A model generated the notes under the pieces. It did no database searches and was not told the origin of the DNA. It worked only from the letters and a program-made list of their open reading frames with translations. Positions 15,037 through 22,251 of a DNA stretch of 30,443 nt are shown piece after piece. How positions within the stretch are numbered: position 1 is the stretch's first letter; the number at the start of each line of letters is the position of its first letter. Where the stretch lies: positions 1-30,443 of IMG/VR virus record IMGVR_UViG_3300036817_000075. One strand, 5' to 3'. A program made the position numbers and the translations under genes. Source of the stretch: a virus.

Positions 15037-15115
15037 CCGTAATCAGGAGACAGACCAGGCGGCGGCGCGGACGTCATTATTCCCGCTAGTACCCCGCCCA
15101 ACGCAGGAGCCGAAA

Positions 15116-15190
15116 ATGGCCCGCAGACGATCCAACCGGCTGAAGATGACTCGCCGCGCCAAGCGCATCAGGGCCCGCAAGCGGCGGTAA
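15116..15190 (+). CDS. Arg-rich micro-protein 1 (24 aa)
   Basis: 24 residues with 11 Arg and 3 Lys, starting MARRRSNRLK. AGGAG (15105-15109) sits 6 bases before ATG 15116, so I prefer this to an in-frame ATG at 14999, which overlaps the tail-protein gene and gives 63 residues. It is the first of a row of short basic genes with a Met-Ala-Arg-type start. Such peptides can condense DNA (compare phiX174 J protein and adenovirus core proteins); that role here is inference. Confidence 0.65.
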   Translation: MARRRSNRLKMTRRAKRIRARKRR

Positions 15191-15194
15191 TCCC

Positions 15195-15323
15195 ATGGCG
15201 ATGAAATTTCGCCCCAACCTTTCCCGCGCAATGCGAATGCAGAAGTGGCGGATGCCGGCTTTCCGCTGGCGGCCGAACAGCTATCGCATGCGCCATCTCG
15301 GTAACCGCATGAGGAGGAGATAA
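15195..15323 (+). CDS. Arg/Met-rich micro-protein 2 (42 aa)
   Basis: 42 residues: 12 Arg, 2 Lys and 7 Met, no acidic residue. It begins MAMKFRPNLSRAMRM and ends in RMRRR. The upstream site is weak (gcggcggtaa). The stop overlaps the next ATG as TAATG. An acid-free, Met/Arg/aromatic composition would suit a nucleic-acid-binding or membrane-active peptide. Not recognised. Confidence 0.6.
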   Translation: MAMKFRPNLSRAMRMQKWRMPAFRWRPNSYRMRHLGNRMRRR

Positions 15324-15538
15324 TGGCACGAGGAGCAGACCTCGGGCCGCGCTCTCGCGTCGACCCGGCCGGGCGGGCGAACAGGCGGCCGTTCGGCTCG
15401 ACCAACGTGAGGCCGCGCACCGAGGTGCCGACGAACCGCGCGCGCGCGCAGTTTTCGCGATCAGAATCACCAGTGGGTATCATGCCGACACGGGGCCGGC
15501 GCTCGCGCCGCCGCGGCCGGCGGGCTGTACGGGTGTGA
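15323..15538 (+). CDS. Arg-rich small protein 3 (71 aa)
   Basis: 71 residues with 20 Arg. GAGGAGGAGA directly before the start is one of the strongest ribosome-binding sites in the window. It starts MARGADLGPRSR and ends with a cluster TRGRRSRRRGRRAVRV. The TAATG overlap with the previous micro-gene suggests coupled translation. Function unknown; see the other basic genes around it. Confidence 0.65.
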   Translation: MARGADLGPRSRVDPAGRANRRPFGSTNVRPRTEVPTNRARAQFSRSESPVGIMPTRGRRSRRRGRRAVRV

Positions 15539-15544
15539 GGTCCC

Positions 15545-15709
15545 ATGGCACGGTTCAACCGCTCAAAGCGACGCGGCGCGGTCGCCAGACTCCCCTGGAG
15601 CCGGGAAGCCTATCCCGGCGACTGGCAGCCCGGTCGCCGTTCGCGCCACGGGCGCTCGCCGAGGCCTGGAGGCCGGCCGGGCCCGGTAAGAGCGGGAAGG
15701 CGGAGATGA
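15545..15709 (+). CDS. Arg-rich small protein 4 (54 aa)
   Basis: 54 residues with 16 Arg, too short to be obvious among the overlapping frames here. It starts MARFNRSKRRG at 15545 with a GAGGT site and ends AGRRR. It is directly followed by ATG 15710 of the resolvase-like gene with no spacer. The centre has a Pro/Trp/Tyr patch (LPWSREAYPGDWQPG). Confidence 0.6.
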   Translation: MARFNRSKRRGAVARLPWSREAYPGDWQPGRRSRHGRSPRPGGRPGPVRAGRRR

Positions 15710-16225
15710 ATGGGTGCCAAGTCGAGGACAAAGGGCGCGCGGATCGAGCGCGAGATTATTGAGCGGCTCCGCGAGATTGGCGTGGCTGCCGAGCGCGTCC
15801 CACTATCGGGCGCCAGTCACTACAAGGGCGACGCTCACGACGTGGACGTCTACGCGTGGGGCAGAGACGAGGCGCCGTTGGTTGCCGAAGTCAAAGGACG
15901 CAAGGACGGTGCGGGTTTTAAGGTGCTTGAGAGGTGGCTTGGCGAATACGACCTCTTGTTCCTTCGACGCGACCGTGACGACCCAATGGTGGCCATGCCA
16001 TGGCGAGTATTGGAGCGTTTGATTGGAAGAGGAAACTTCAGCGCGCAGCAGCGCGACGCAACTTGCGCAAAGCCCGTGGCGCACCGAGACGCGGGCGCTA
16101 ACGAGAAGGAGTTTTTCAATGGCACGCAGACGCAGAGGCCGCAGGGCACGGAGGCGGTAAATGGCCCGACGAAGGCGAATGGTGCTCGTGCCCGCTTCGA
16201 GACGGGCGGGACGGGCAAGGCGTAA
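15710..16225 (+). CDS. Holliday-junction-resolvase-like nuclease (Hjc/PD-(D/E)XK type)
   Basis: 171 residues. Residues 1-115 show the Hjc-type pattern: GARIEREIIERLREIG, RVPLSGASHYKGDAHDVDVY and VAEVKGRKDG. The Glu of IERE, the Asp of GDAHDVDV and the Glu-Lys of AEVK would form the metal site. Such enzymes cut branched DNA and could clear recombination intermediates before packaging. Family length is about 110-130 residues. The last 55 residues (FSAQQRDATCAKPVAHRD and on) are unlike the family and share bases with three Arg-rich micro-genes in other frames. The gene lies in the structural operon, far from the ERF/exonuclease module. Confidence 0.8.
   Translation: MGAKSRTKGARIEREIIERLREIGVAAERVPLSGASHYKGDAHDVDVYAWGRDEAPLVAEVKGRKDGAGFKVLERWLGEYDLLFLRRDRDDPMVAMPWRVLERLIGRGNFSAQQRDATCAKPVAHRDAGANEKEFFNGTQTQRPQGTEAVNGPTKANGARARFETGGTGKA
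16000..16101 (+). CDS. Arg-rich micro-protein 5 (33 aa), overprints resolvase
   Basis: 33 residues, MASIGAFDWKRKLQRAAARR and on, with 9 Arg and 3 Lys and one acidic residue. It lies entirely within the resolvase-like gene in another frame. The ribosome-binding site is weak, so expression is uncertain; its composition and the neighbours in series make it credible. Confidence 0.4.
   Translation: MASIGAFDWKRKLQRAAARRNLRKARGAPRRGR
16119..16160 (+). CDS. Arg-rich micro-protein 6 (13 aa), overprints resolvase
   Basis: The product is MARRRRGRRARRR: 9 Arg in 13 residues. AGAAGGAG (16104-16111) lies 7 bases before the ATG, an excellent ribosome-binding site for so short a frame. The stop at 16158-16160 is followed at once by ATG 16161 of the next micro-gene. 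Either it is a real peptide, or a leader that couples ribosomes to the next frame. Confidence 0.5.
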   Translation: MARRRRGRRARRR

Positions 16226-16238
16226 GGGGCGGCGCTGA
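16161..16238 (+). CDS. Arg-rich micro-protein 7 (25 aa), overprints resolvase
   Basis: 25 residues, MARRRRMVLVPASRRAGRAR and on: 11 Arg and 1 Lys around a short hydrophobic core (MVLVPA). It starts directly after the stop of the 13-codon gene and ends in a TGATG overlap with the gene at 16238. It runs past the resolvase stop (16225). Confidence 0.5.
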   Translation: MARRRRMVLVPASRRAGRARRKGRR

Positions 16239-16621
16239 TGGCGCGTCACCGAGGCCGACAGGGCGAGTGGCCCCGCTGCGCCGAGAACGGCGCGGAGCGA
16301 GGTGCCCCGATGGGGCACTTCCTCGGCATGGACATGGTCATGATGACCCCGGACATGCCGGTTGCGGGCCCGTTGCGTTTTGGGACCACGACGCATGACA
16401 GCGTCGGCCCCAGGGGGCGGTCGGTGGAGGCCCAAGACACCCGTTCCTCCGACCACGGCATGGATCGCATATCACCGCGCGACTCCGATCCTGCCGGCTG
16501 GCCGGTTCGGCAATTCGGCCAGGCCCCCTCCGGGCTATTGTCGACCCATATCCGCAACAACGTGCCGGCGCCGGAGAACGATCAGAATGCCGGCGAGCGC
16601 GCGAGGCGGCGCCGTCCTTAA
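16238..16621 (+). CDS. Hypothetical protein with basic ends
   Basis: 127 residues, TGATG overlap upstream and TAATG overlap downstream. It begins MARHRGRQG, like the micro-proteins before it, and ends ERARRRRP. The middle is Met-rich (MGHFLGMDMVMMTPDMPVAG) and polar, likely disordered. Not recognised. It may be the largest member of the basic-protein series or a separate virion protein. Confidence 0.65.
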   Translation: MARHRGRQGEWPRCAENGAERGAPMGHFLGMDMVMMTPDMPVAGPLRFGTTTHDSVGPRGRSVEAQDTRSSDHGMDRISPRDSDPAGWPVRQFGQAPSGLLSTHIRNNVPAPENDQNAGERARRRRP

Positions 16622-17046
16622 TGGCGATCGCCGCCATCTTGACGTCGCCCGACCCCGGCGCGCGCTACAGCGAAGAGACGTTCTCGTTTGAACATGCCAT
16701 GGCGCACCGCAATTTGTTCGGCGCCATGGCCACCGAGGGGACCGGGCTGTCAGGCTATACGGTGCTGCCTTACAAGCTCGACCCGGACTACCTGCTCAAG
16801 GGGGGCTGGAAACTAGACCACGGCCAGGCGCACGCGGATTTTCAGGAGACGCTGCCGACTTGGTATTCGCTATGGGGCCTGGCGCCGCCCGAAACTCTGA
16901 CCATTTCGACCGGTCAGAATTTTGTTGATCCCAATCTGGCGAACAAGGAGTCGCTGAATTGGTGGACCTTTGCGAACCATCAGGAGCACTTGATCGCGCA
17001 GAGCGTGGTGCCGCTGACGCTGGATCAACTATTCCCGTTCTGGTGA
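16621..17046 (+). CDS. Conserved podophage protein of unknown function
   Basis: 141 residues. The pattern FSFEHAMAHRNLFG, YTVLPYKLDP, LDHGQAHADFQETLP and WWTFANHQEHLIAQ is of a protein type I associate with podophages downstream of tail connector genes; the paired His motifs (HAMAHR and NHQEH) may bind metal. It is commonly next to a GNAT-like gene, as here. Function unknown; a virion-associated role is likely. Confidence 0.8.
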   Translation: MAIAAILTSPDPGARYSEETFSFEHAMAHRNLFGAMATEGTGLSGYTVLPYKLDPDYLLKGGWKLDHGQAHADFQETLPTWYSLWGLAPPETLTISTGQNFVDPNLANKESLNWWTFANHQEHLIAQSVVPLTLDQLFPFW

Positions 17047-17456
17047 GGCGGATGTCGTCGGACGATCTGCCGTGGCTGCGCCGCCTCTACGCGCTGCGCT
17101 ATGCCAATTATGACGCCGATCACACCGAGGCGTGGTTCGTCGAGCAGGTGCTACGCAATCCCCTCGCCTATTACGCGGTCCGCACCGACGACGCGTTCCT
17201 GATCGCGCTCCTTCGATCGCTTCCCTGGCTGCCCAACGAATTTGAGGCGCACGTCATCGTGGTGTGCGCAGATATCGGCAAGATCTGGCAGGCGGTGCCT
17301 TTGCTGCGCGCGTCCCTCGCCTGGGCGCGGCACCGCAAGGCAGCGTCCTGGCAGTTCCAATCCGACACCATGTTCGACGTGGCACCGCTGGTGCGCCGGC
17401 TCGGCGCCGCATCGCTTGAGCCGCGTTTCATCATCCGGTTGGAGGGGAGTCCCTAG
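17043..17456 (+). CDS. GNAT-like acetyltransferase-fold protein
   Basis: 137 residues from GTG 17043 (GTGA overlap); ATG 17052 is an alternative. The opening VRRMSSDDLPWLRRLYALRY and the helix-strand order fit the GNAT fold, with VVCADIGKIWQAVPLLRASL and a terminal RFIIRLE strand. The usual acetyl-CoA loop (R/Q-x-x-G-x-G/A) is not evident, so it may be a degenerate, structural version. Related pairs with the preceding gene are familiar in podophages. Confidence 0.65.
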   Translation: MRRMSSDDLPWLRRLYALRYANYDADHTEAWFVEQVLRNPLAYYAVRTDDAFLIALLRSLPWLPNEFEAHVIVVCADIGKIWQAVPLLRASLAWARHRKAASWQFQSDTMFDVAPLVRRLGAASLEPRFIIRLEGSP

Positions 17457-17457
17457 C

Positions 17458-17835
17458 ATGGGCACCGGCGGCGGCAAAATGGGTCTGCCCTACCTCAACG
17501 CCAACCAGCTGGGCGTCAACCCGTGGCCGATGGTCAACCAGGCCACGCAGGCGGGTCAGCAGGGGATGGCCCACATGTACTCGGATCTGGGGCTCGGCGG
17601 CGGCACCAACGTCGCCGGGCAAACGGTAGGCCCCTCGTCGTCTGATGTCGCCGACCAGGCGGCGATCGGCCGCGAGGGCCAGGCCGAGGGCACCCAACTC
17701 TCGCTGCAGAACGTGAACCTGCAGGCGCAGGAGTTGCCGCAGCTGGCTTCGCTCGCGATGAGCCAGGCGCAGAACAACGCGAGCACCAGCCAGGATGCCG
17801 GCTTGTTGGCCGGCGCCGTCGGGGGGCTGGTATGA
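17458..17835 (+). CDS. Gly/Ala/Gln-rich virion protein
   Basis: 125 residues from ATG 17458 with GGAGGGGAG just upstream. The N-terminal 60 residues are Gly rich; the rest is a Gln/Ala helix (QLSLQNVNLQAQELPQLASL) ending in GLLAGAVGGLV. Its C-terminal pattern resembles that of the next gene (GALGGLIGAAV), so the two may be paralogous. Small internal or ejection proteins of podoviruses often look like this. ATGA overlap downstream. Confidence 0.65.
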   Translation: MGTGGGKMGLPYLNANQLGVNPWPMVNQATQAGQQGMAHMYSDLGLGGGTNVAGQTVGPSSSDVADQAAIGREGQAEGTQLSLQNVNLQAQELPQLASLAMSQAQNNASTSQDAGLLAGAVGGLV

Positions 17836-18158
17836 GCACCGGCGGCAAAGCCGGCCTGATGGGCAACACGTCAAACTTTGTCGACCCGACCCCGTTCGTC
17901 CAATACGAGCAGGCCCAAGGCGCGCTGAACCAAACCAGCCGCTACAGCAGCGAGGGCCTATCCGGCTCGACCATGGAGGCGCAGGGCCTCGCCGGCAACG
18001 ACTTCCAGGCGGCGTCGAACATGTGGTCGGCGCTGGCCGGCGAGCAGGGCGCGCAGATGTCCGAGCAAGGCACGCTGGCCAACTACACCAACCAGGCCAA
18101 TGCGCAGGCCGGGCAAGAGGCCGGCGCCCTGGGCGGCCTGATCGGAGCGGCGGTATGA
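17832..18158 (+). CDS. Gln/Ala-rich virion protein
   Basis: 108 residues, ATGA overlaps on both sides. The Gln/Asn/Ala composition (YEQAQGALNQTSRYSSEGLS) and a Gly-Leu-Ile hydrophobic end (EAGALGGLIGAAV) give a short possible membrane-insertion segment. It is likely co-translated with its neighbours as part of the internal-virion protein set. Confidence 0.65.
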   Translation: MSTGGKAGLMGNTSNFVDPTPFVQYEQAQGALNQTSRYSSEGLSGSTMEAQGLAGNDFQAASNMWSALAGEQGAQMSEQGTLANYTNQANAQAGQEAGALGGLIGAAV

Positions 18159-20407
18159 CCGATTACGGATCGAGCGACTACGGCGGCGGCGATCCCTTCG
18201 CAGGCGGTAGCTATACCAACAACTTCGCCTCCGACGGCTCGAACGGCCTGTTTGACATGTCGGGCACGGGCTCGGCCGCCACCGACTTCGGCCAGGCCGG
18301 CATGGACCAGTTCGACCAGGCGCAATTCTCCGGCGCCGGGCAAGGCTACGGCGCCGATCCGACCGGTGTCGGGCCACAGAATTATATCTCCCCGCAGGCT
18401 ACCGCGACGAACCAGCAGATTGCCCAGGACCCCACGCAACAGTTGCAAGGCTCGACCCCCCAACAGCAGAACCAACCGGGTCAGGGCGGCGTCGGCCAAC
18501 AGCGGAGCCAGGGCGGCCAACCCCAGCAGCAGGGGTGGCTCAATCAGCTGATGGCGAGCCTCAGCGGCGGGCAGCAGAACCTGGGGTTCGGCGAGGGCCC
18601 GCAGGGGCAGGGCCCGCAGCAGGGGTGGTCGCAGTGGAATACCTCCGGGCAGCAGACACCGGACTTCATCAACTCGCCGGCTACCGGCTACCCGGCGCCG
18701 GGCGGAGGGCAGCCTGACGCGGCCGGCAATATCGCCAATTTCATGCGGACCATGGGTGGGGCTACACCAACTCCAGGGGCTGGTGTAGCCCCATCGGCCC
18801 CCGGAAGTGGGGCGATACCAGCCTCAGCAGCCGGCGCACCCGGGCAGACGACCATGCCGGTGTCGTCGCTGATCGCCGGAGGGGGCGGCGGCGACTTACC
18901 AGATCAAACCCAGAACGTGACCCCCGATAGTGGGGCTGGTCCCGCCCAGACTGGGGCGACACCAGCCCCAAATTTGGCAGGTGGGGCGACACCAGCCCCA
19001 GATTCCACAGGTGGGGCGACACCAACTCCAGTGCAGACCCAGCCCTATACGCCGTCCCAAACTGGGGCGACATCAGCCCCACAGGGCCAGCCAGGTGGGG
19101 CTACACAAGCTCCTGGGCAATACCAGCCCCAGGGCGGGACTAGCCTCACAAATACTTTGCAGCGGTATCTCCAGCAGATGGGGCTGGGACCGCTTTCCGC
19201 CCTCCTCGCCCCCCTCCTCGCCCGGCAAATGCAGCAGCGGATGGGCGGCGGGTTCGGCGGCCGCGGAGGTATGATGATGGGACGCGGCCGGCACGGCCGG
19301 GGCGGGTTCCACGGAGGTATGCCGTTCCCCTCCGGCATCCGGCTGCCGCCCGGCATGCGGGGCCAGGTGATGAATCCCGGGGGCATCGCGAACCTCGCGG
19401 CCGGTGGCGGCGGACAGGGCGGGCAGGGGATACCCGGGCTGGGCGCCCCCGATCAGACTACCTCCGACGGCACAACCCCTACGAGCGCGCCGCAGACGGG
19501 CGGGACGCCGAATTACGTCGGCGGTGCCCAACCCCCGGCCGGATCGCCGCAGGCCATGGGGCCAACCGGGCAGGGCTTCACGCAGCCCGGGACCGGCACG
19601 CCGGCCACCGCCCAGACACCAGCCGTTACCCCGACCGGGGCTAACCAGCCGGCACCGGCCAGCGGCACGATCGGCGGCGACACCTCGGCGCTATCGCCGA
19701 CCCCGATGGGACCGACCTCGGGGCCAAACGTGGCCGGCGGGCAGGGCGATCGGACCTTCCGCCAGAATATGACGCTCGGCCCCCAGGCGCCGCCGGCTCA
19801 GCCGGTCAGCCCGCAATCGTTCCAGCGATCGCGGCCGGCTGGGACCAACACGCCGCCCACCCCGGGGTTCTCGACCTACCTCAAGCAGCAGCGATCGCGG
19901 TACGCCCAGGAGATAAACGGCAATCCCAACATGCGGCCGGCGCTGGCCGCCATCATGGCGACCGAGAACGCGCAGGACCCCATCGGGCCGATGGAGGCGC
20001 TGGTCAACCGCGCCTCGATGACCGGGCAGCCGCTTAGCCAAATGCTGTCGCCGTCGTTCTACGGACCGATGCGGACCGGCGGTTGGCAGCGCGCCTTTAA
20101 CCAGTACCGCAACAACCCCAACTCGATACCGAGGCAATTCAACACCGCGATCGATCAGGTGCTTAACGGATCGAACGTGCTCGGCGGGGCGACCGACCAG
20201 GGCTCAGGCCGCGATCCCAACACCGGCTGGTCGGGCGGCCGGGTCACGCGCGGCAATGAGACTTACAACGACTGGGGTGGCTTCCGCGGTCACGGCCACG
20301 CTGCGCAATGGCGGCAAGAGCAGCAGCGCCAGGTGGCGGCCGAGCAGCCGCGGCCGATGCCGGCGCAAATCGCCGCGATCCAGCAGAATCCGGGGTGGGC
20401 TTTCTGA
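18155..20407 (+). CDS. Internal virion protein with disordered repeats and lysozyme-like C-terminal domain
   Basis: 750 residues from ATG 18155 (ATGA overlap). Residues 1-360 are Gly/Gln/Pro rich, with GATPAP repeats of 10 residues near 266-295. Residues about 360-390 form an RGG-like patch (GGRGGMMMGRGRHGRGG). After another disordered part, residues about 570-725 are folded: YAQEINGNPNMRPALAAI, MATENAQDPIGPMEALVNRA, SFYGPMRTGGWQRAFNQY. This resembles cell-wall hydrolases (SleB or transglycosylase type) with Glu of ATEN as likely catalytic residue. It would locally open peptidoglycan during DNA entry, as T7 gp16 does. The exact fold is uncertain. Confidence 0.75.
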   Translation: MTDYGSSDYGGGDPFAGGSYTNNFASDGSNGLFDMSGTGSAATDFGQAGMDQFDQAQFSGAGQGYGADPTGVGPQNYISPQATATNQQIAQDPTQQLQGSTPQQQNQPGQGGVGQQRSQGGQPQQQGWLNQLMASLSGGQQNLGFGEGPQGQGPQQGWSQWNTSGQQTPDFINSPATGYPAPGGGQPDAAGNIANFMRTMGGATPTPGAGVAPSAPGSGAIPASAAGAPGQTTMPVSSLIAGGGGGDLPDQTQNVTPDSGAGPAQTGATPAPNLAGGATPAPDSTGGATPTPVQTQPYTPSQTGATSAPQGQPGGATQAPGQYQPQGGTSLTNTLQRYLQQMGLGPLSALLAPLLARQMQQRMGGGFGGRGGMMMGRGRHGRGGFHGGMPFPSGIRLPPGMRGQVMNPGGIANLAAGGGGQGGQGIPGLGAPDQTTSDGTTPTSAPQTGGTPNYVGGAQPPAGSPQAMGPTGQGFTQPGTGTPATAQTPAVTPTGANQPAPASGTIGGDTSALSPTPMGPTSGPNVAGGQGDRTFRQNMTLGPQAPPAQPVSPQSFQRSRPAGTNTPPTPGFSTYLKQQRSRYAQEINGNPNMRPALAAIMATENAQDPIGPMEALVNRASMTGQPLSQMLSPSFYGPMRTGGWQRAFNQYRNNPNSIPRQFNTAIDQVLNGSNVLGGATDQGSGRDPNTGWSGGRVTRGNETYNDWGGFRGHGHAAQWRQEQQRQVAAEQPRPMPAQIAAIQQNPGWAF
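18757..18793. repeat. 13-bp inverted repeat inside the internal virion gene
   Basis: TGGGGCTACACCA (18757-18769) and its exact complement TGGTGTAGCCCCA (18781-18793) flank an 11-base loop. It is a strong hairpin inside coding sequence. The arm is a variant of the motif iterated further downstream (18952, 18982, 19012). Confidence 0.85.
18952..19115 (+). repeat. 30-bp tandem repeats with palindromic 19-bp core
   Basis: Units begin at 18952, 18982 and 19012 with a 30-bp period; degenerate copies lie at 18813, 19063 and 19097. The core TGGGGCGACACCAGCCCCA has 6-bp arms TGGGGC/GCCCCA. In the protein the units read GATPAPNLAG, GATPAPDSTG and GATPTPVQTQ. The repeat is coding and in frame. Confidence 0.85.
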
Positions 20408-22251
20408 TGGCCAATGGCGACCAGGGCCAGGGCCCGACCTTCCAGCCGTTCGCCCCGGCACCCGCGCCGCGCCCCGATCAGGGCCCCTCGGCAGCACCGC
20501 CCGATGCCGGGTCGTGGTCACCGCCTGGCGCCACGCCGCCGTCCTTCATTCCGCAATCGCGCAACCCCGGGCAGCAGCGATATTTCAACGTGACACCCGA
20601 CCGTCAGCCCGCCGAATGGGGCAAGCCAAACTGGGTGCTCGACGGCATGAAGCGTTACGACGGCATCGCTTCCGGGCCGTGGGCGCCGCAGCCCCATGAC
20701 GTGAACAATCTCGTCTATCAGATCAGCCACAGCTTGCAGCAGGGCGGATCGATGAACGTTGCCGCGCTCGCCGCCTCGATGGGGCGCAACCGCGGCGCCT
20801 TCCTCAAGGGCTACATGCAGGGCCAGGAGTGGAAGATGCGGATGTCGAAACAGCAGTATGAGCTGGACGCCGTTCGCCTGGCCGATCAGCAGCAGAAAGA
20901 GGCTACCGCGGCCGGCGAGGCGATCGAGGCCAACAGCGACAACCCCAACCAGATGTGGGCCGAGCTGTCGCGGATCGCCGACGAGAACAACGACCAGCAC
21001 CTGCGCACCGCAATCGGCTCGGGCAAGCTCGACAACGTCAAGAAGCTCCTGGCCTGGCGCGACGGCCACCTCCTGCCGCTCCTACAGATCAACGAGCAGC
21101 GCGCCAAGGTCGCCTCCGAGCAGGCCCGCATCGAGGAGGCTAACGAAAAGATCAGGACCAGCAAGGAGGAGCGAGAGCAGGAGCAGAAGTTTTTCGCGCC
21201 GGTCCAAACGCCTGCCGCCGGTGGGGCCGCTCCCGCCGGTGGGTCTGCGCCTGCCGGTGGGGCCGCTCCTGCCGGCGGTCAGCCGCCTGCCGGTACAGCC
21301 GCCCCTGGGCCGGCAGGCGGACTCTTGCGGACACCCCCGGCGGCGCCATCGCAAGGCATCCTCCACGCTGGGCGCGAATTGCAGATGGGCGGCAAGCCAG
21401 AAGGCGTACCGGACACTCCAGCGGCGCATGCGGCGGTTGCCAACTTCAAACAGCAACTCGACGACTATATGCAGGGCATCACGGGCGACGCCAACATTGC
21501 GTCCGATCAGGTGATGCCGATGGTTCGCGCCGCTAATCCGGCAATGGCCGACCTCACCCAGGGCATCCTCGACCACACCATCACGCCCACCGCCGCGGAG
21601 TCGGCCAAGGACCCGGGTGTGCGAATGGCCGAAAACCTGGCCCGCAAGATCAACCCCAACCACACTCGCGACGCTGCGCAGCGCGATGCGACCCGCGAGC
21701 GGCAGGACAATCAGGCCCGGTTGGCGACGCTGCGCCCTGACGTCGTCAAACTACAGCAGACCGTCAGCACCCTGCGCCAGGTCATTCCACGCAACGTGCA
21801 GGACATGAATGTCCTGATAAACCTTGCCAGCAAGGTCAACCGAACCGGGGTGCCCGTGGTGCAACGATGGATCAATGCCGGGCGCCAGGCGATCGAGGGC
21901 GACGAGGACGTGACCCGGTTCGCAACGCAAATCGAATCCTTCCAGCGCGACGTCGGCCAACTGACAAGGACGTTCGGCGGTCAGGGCGCCTTTACCGTCC
22001 ACGCTCAACGGGCGATGGAAGGGTTCGTCAGCCCGGGGTCGACGCCAGGCCAGCTGCGCGCGATGGCCGACGTTCTCAAACGCGATTACGAGAATATTCT
22101 GGTGCCCGCCGTGTCTGAGATAAACCGCGTCGAGCGCGCCATGTTCGGCGACAAGGCGCAGCCGCAGGACGCCGACGACATCCTCGCGACCTTGCGGGCC
22201 GGGCGGCCGGAGCCGCCGCCGATGCCGACTTCTTACCGTCAGGTGCAATGA
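20407..22251 (+). CDS. Large internal virion / ejection-type protein
   Basis: 614 residues from ATG 20407 (TGATG overlap). Residues 1-55 are Pro rich. Residues 95-270 are helical, with a charged coiled coil near 225-265 (INEQRAKVASEQARIEEANE). Residues about 269-305 are a low-complexity PAGG repeat. Residues 345-590 are again helical. This make-up, and the place after the hydrolase-like gene, fit podovirus internal core proteins that are ejected with the DNA. No enzyme motif is seen. Confidence 0.7.
   Translation: MANGDQGQGPTFQPFAPAPAPRPDQGPSAAPPDAGSWSPPGATPPSFIPQSRNPGQQRYFNVTPDRQPAEWGKPNWVLDGMKRYDGIASGPWAPQPHDVNNLVYQISHSLQQGGSMNVAALAASMGRNRGAFLKGYMQGQEWKMRMSKQQYELDAVRLADQQQKEATAAGEAIEANSDNPNQMWAELSRIADENNDQHLRTAIGSGKLDNVKKLLAWRDGHLLPLLQINEQRAKVASEQARIEEANEKIRTSKEEREQEQKFFAPVQTPAAGGAAPAGGSAPAGGAAPAGGQPPAGTAAPGPAGGLLRTPPAAPSQGILHAGRELQMGGKPEGVPDTPAAHAAVANFKQQLDDYMQGITGDANIASDQVMPMVRAANPAMADLTQGILDHTITPTAAESAKDPGVRMAENLARKINPNHTRDAAQRDATRERQDNQARLATLRPDVVKLQQTVSTLRQVIPRNVQDMNVLINLASKVNRTGVPVVQRWINAGRQAIEGDEDVTRFATQIESFQRDVGQLTRTFGGQGAFTVHAQRAMEGFVSPGSTPGQLRAMADVLKRDYENILVPAVSEINRVERAMFGDKAQPQDADDILATLRAGRPEPPPMPTSYRQVQ

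Noticed and set aside
14999-15115. Longer version of the first Arg-rich gene beginning at 14999
   Set aside because: It overlaps the tail-hub gene, and the best ribosome-binding site (AGGAG at 15105-15109) belongs to ATG 15116; a 63-residue form is still possible.
18952-19115. Short regular repeats that could be taken for a CRISPR array
   Set aside because: The 30-bp units are tandem, without unique spacers of constant length, remain in frame within a large gene and encode GATPAP repeats.
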